Origin: Parasponia andersonii
Taxonomy: Eukaryota; Streptophyta; Magnoliopsida; Rosales; Cannabaceae
Direction: 5' to 3'
Assembly: GCA_002914805.1 (NCBI GenBank)
Contig: JXTB01000283.1
Span: 404,255 to 468,254, forward strand
Length of the DNA stretch: 64,000 nt
Shown in pieces: positions 62,777-64,000 of the stretch (position 1 is the first letter of the stretch; the number at the start of each line of letters is the position of its first letter). The notes under the pieces were generated by a model that was given only the letters and a program-made list of their open reading frames with translations, made no database searches and was not told the origin of the DNA. The translations under genes were made by a program, and so were the position numbers.

Positions 62777-63015
62777 GACAGCACAAGCACACTATATATT
62801 GCCCATATTGGGGTCTACTAGTGTAGGTGTGTGTGCATACTTGTATTAAATGGACCACCATCTTCTTTCTTTCTTCTTCTTCTGCATGTGCTTTCACCCA
62901 CTTTTCTTTTCCAGAACTAGTAGTGGACACGCTTTGGGACCCTTCTTCTTCCTATATATACCCTTTTACTTTCTCTAGCCTTCTCATCCGTCAGTACTCT
63001 TCTAAGTTTCTCACC
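62777..63015 (+). promoter_or_regulatory. Promoter region of glycine-rich gene 3
   Basis: GACAGCACAAGCACAC lies at 62777-62792 and is preceded immediately by ACGTGGGC, an ACGT-core G-box/ABRE-like site not present in gene 1. TGCATGTGCTTT lies at 62883-62894, followed by CACTTTT as in gene 1. The TATA box TATATATA lies at 62953-62960, about 60 bases before the ATG. Confidence 0.7.
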
Positions 63016-63855
63016 ATGGCAAAGCTCATTATTAGTACTCGCCTTCTCTTTCTCTTCCTAGCTATAGGCATTTGCTCTGCCACTAGAGCCCTGCTCACTT
63101 ACGAACCCTATGTCGGCGGCTACGCTGCTGGGGGACATGGCGGTGGCAGCGGCGGTGGAGAGGGCTATGGAGGTGGTAGTTCTGGAGGTGGTGGAGGAGG
63201 TGCAGGCAGCGGTGGTGGATATGCGGCTGTAGGAGAACATGGTGCTGCGGGCTATGGTGGCGGTGGTAGTGGTGGGGCTGGGGCTGGGTATGGTGGTGTA
63301 GGTGCTTATGGTGGTGGAGGAGGAGAAGGAGGTGGGGCCGGGTATGGTGCAGGTGGAGGCGGAGCACATGGTGGTGGTGGAGGCGGTGGAAGTGGGGGTG
63401 GAGGTGCTTATGGTGGGGCTGCTGGAGGTAGTGGATATGGAGGTGGGGGTGGCGAAGGAGGTGGTGCCGGGTACGGTGCTGGGGGAGAATATGGGGCAGG
63501 ACATGGTGGTGGAAGTGGCGGCGGAGGTGGAGCTGGATATGGGGGAGAACACGGAGGTGGTTATGGTGGTGGTGAAGGAGGTGGTGCAGGGGGAGGTTAT
63601 GGTGAGGGTGGTGCGGGCTATGGAGGTGGAGGAGGCCACGGTGGGGGTGGTGGAGGAGGTTATGGTACTGGTGGAGCTCATGGAGGAGGAGGTGGAGGAG
63701 GAGCCGGCGGAGGTTCTGGTGGCGGGGCTGGTGGATACGCTGGTAGCGGTGGTGGTGGCTCTGGTGGTGGCAGTGGTTATGGGGGCGGAGGTGCACATGG
63801 TGGTGGCTATGGAGGAGGTGAGGTTGGTGGCCACGGTGGTGGCTATGCCCCTTGA
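63016..63855 (+). CDS. Secreted glycine-rich protein 3 (cell-wall GRP type)
   Basis: The intronless frame encodes 279 residues. The ATG at 63016 sits in CACCATGGC and opens a signal peptide to about residue 22 (LLFLFLAIGICSA); upstream extension of the frame uses no ATG consistent with secretion. TRALLTYE follows at 23-30, then a glycine-rich domain with GEHG at 73-76 and GEYG and GEHG further on, and many tyrosines in GAGYG units that could be cross-linked in the wall. The end is GGYAP, as in gene 1. Sequence, promoter blocks and the 3' flank mark it as the closest paralogue of gene 1. A structural apoplastic role is inferred from the family. Confidence 0.92.
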   Translation: MAKLIISTRLLFLFLAIGICSATRALLTYEPYVGGYAAGGHGGGSGGGEGYGGGSSGGGGGGAGSGGGYAAVGEHGAAGYGGGGSGGAGAGYGGVGAYGGGGGEGGGAGYGAGGGGAHGGGGGGGSGGGGAYGGAAGGSGYGGGGGEGGGAGYGAGGEYGAGHGGGSGGGGGAGYGGEHGGGYGGGEGGGAGGGYGEGGAGYGGGGGHGGGGGGGYGTGGAHGGGGGGGAGGGSGGGAGGYAGSGGGGSGGGSGYGGGGAHGGGYGGGEVGGHGGGYAP

Positions 63856-64000
63856 AAATAAGATTTCTCTATTTCGTGGTCTAAAACGAATACCTCTTGC
63901 TTATACCATTATCAAGACAAATAAGATACATTTTGGTAAGAGGATGTCTATAATATTTATAAGCATATTGCAAATGCCATGATGCTAAAAGAGTGTATTC
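63856..64000. other. 3' flank of glycine-rich gene 3
   Basis: The probable 3' UTR contains ATACCTCTT near 63890 and the exact 20-base match to gene 1 at 63935-63954. It then runs to the window end with further gene 1-like text (TTTATAAGCATAT, GATGCTAAAAG). Confidence 0.7.

Noticed and set aside
62827-63015. 63-codon upstream extension of gene 3
   Set aside because: It would translate the TATA box region and lacks support. The ATG at 63016 matches gene 1 in context and protein.

Overview
This window looks like nuclear DNA of a flowering plant, most likely a eudicot. It is AT-rich and packed with nested Ty1/copia and Ty3/gypsy retrotransposons. It also carries a CACTA-type DNA transposon, a tRNA-derived SINE and a plastid 23S rRNA gene fragment. 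Its only convincing host genes are three intronless glycine-rich, secreted cell-wall-type protein genes. The species cannot be read from the sequence. No bacterial, viral-system or CRISPR content is present.

Layout. 1-2434: 3' half of a copia element (+) with two in-frame stops and its 3' LTR. 2666-2833: plastid 23S rRNA gene fragment. 3221-4614: decayed LTR of a repeat family I call the T-LTR. 5326-10685: a complete but degraded copia element (-), with both LTRs, primer-binding site, gag, protease, integrase and RT/RNase H, and a SINE inside one LTR. 10686-14250: an older copia element (-) split by two T-LTRs. 16284-20413: a non-autonomous CACTA element carrying an RNase H pseudogene fragment. 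23056-23838: glycine-rich gene 1. 25247-38349: three copies of a second LTR family (termini TGTAA...GTGACA, here the 'TGTAA family'), one of which holds a deleted gypsy element at 32464-37555. 40000-40950: glycine-rich gene 2. 44815-53382: a long element of the TGTAA family with no coding capacity. About 54540-59883: a three-level nest, an LTR within an LTR within an LTR, with readable target-site duplications. 63016-63855: glycine-rich gene 3.

The three glycine-rich genes lie in the same orientation, about 17 and 22 kb apart. They share the signal peptide design, a short R-[SA]-L-[LF] motif after it, GEHG-type spacers and a GY[AS]P carboxyl end. They also share a 16-base upstream motif (GACAGCAnAARCACAC) at -208 to -239. 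Genes 1 and 3 additionally share other promoter blocks and a 20-base match in the 3' flank. This is best read as a tandem gene family whose members were pushed apart by transposon insertion. The proteins are probably apoplastic structural proteins resembling the GRP1.8 class.

I found no unambiguous new biological system. The most informative items are the shared upstream motif of the three genes, the datable transposon nests, and the deletion-derivative gypsy element whose RT core and integrase are gone while gag, protease and RNase H remain recognisable.
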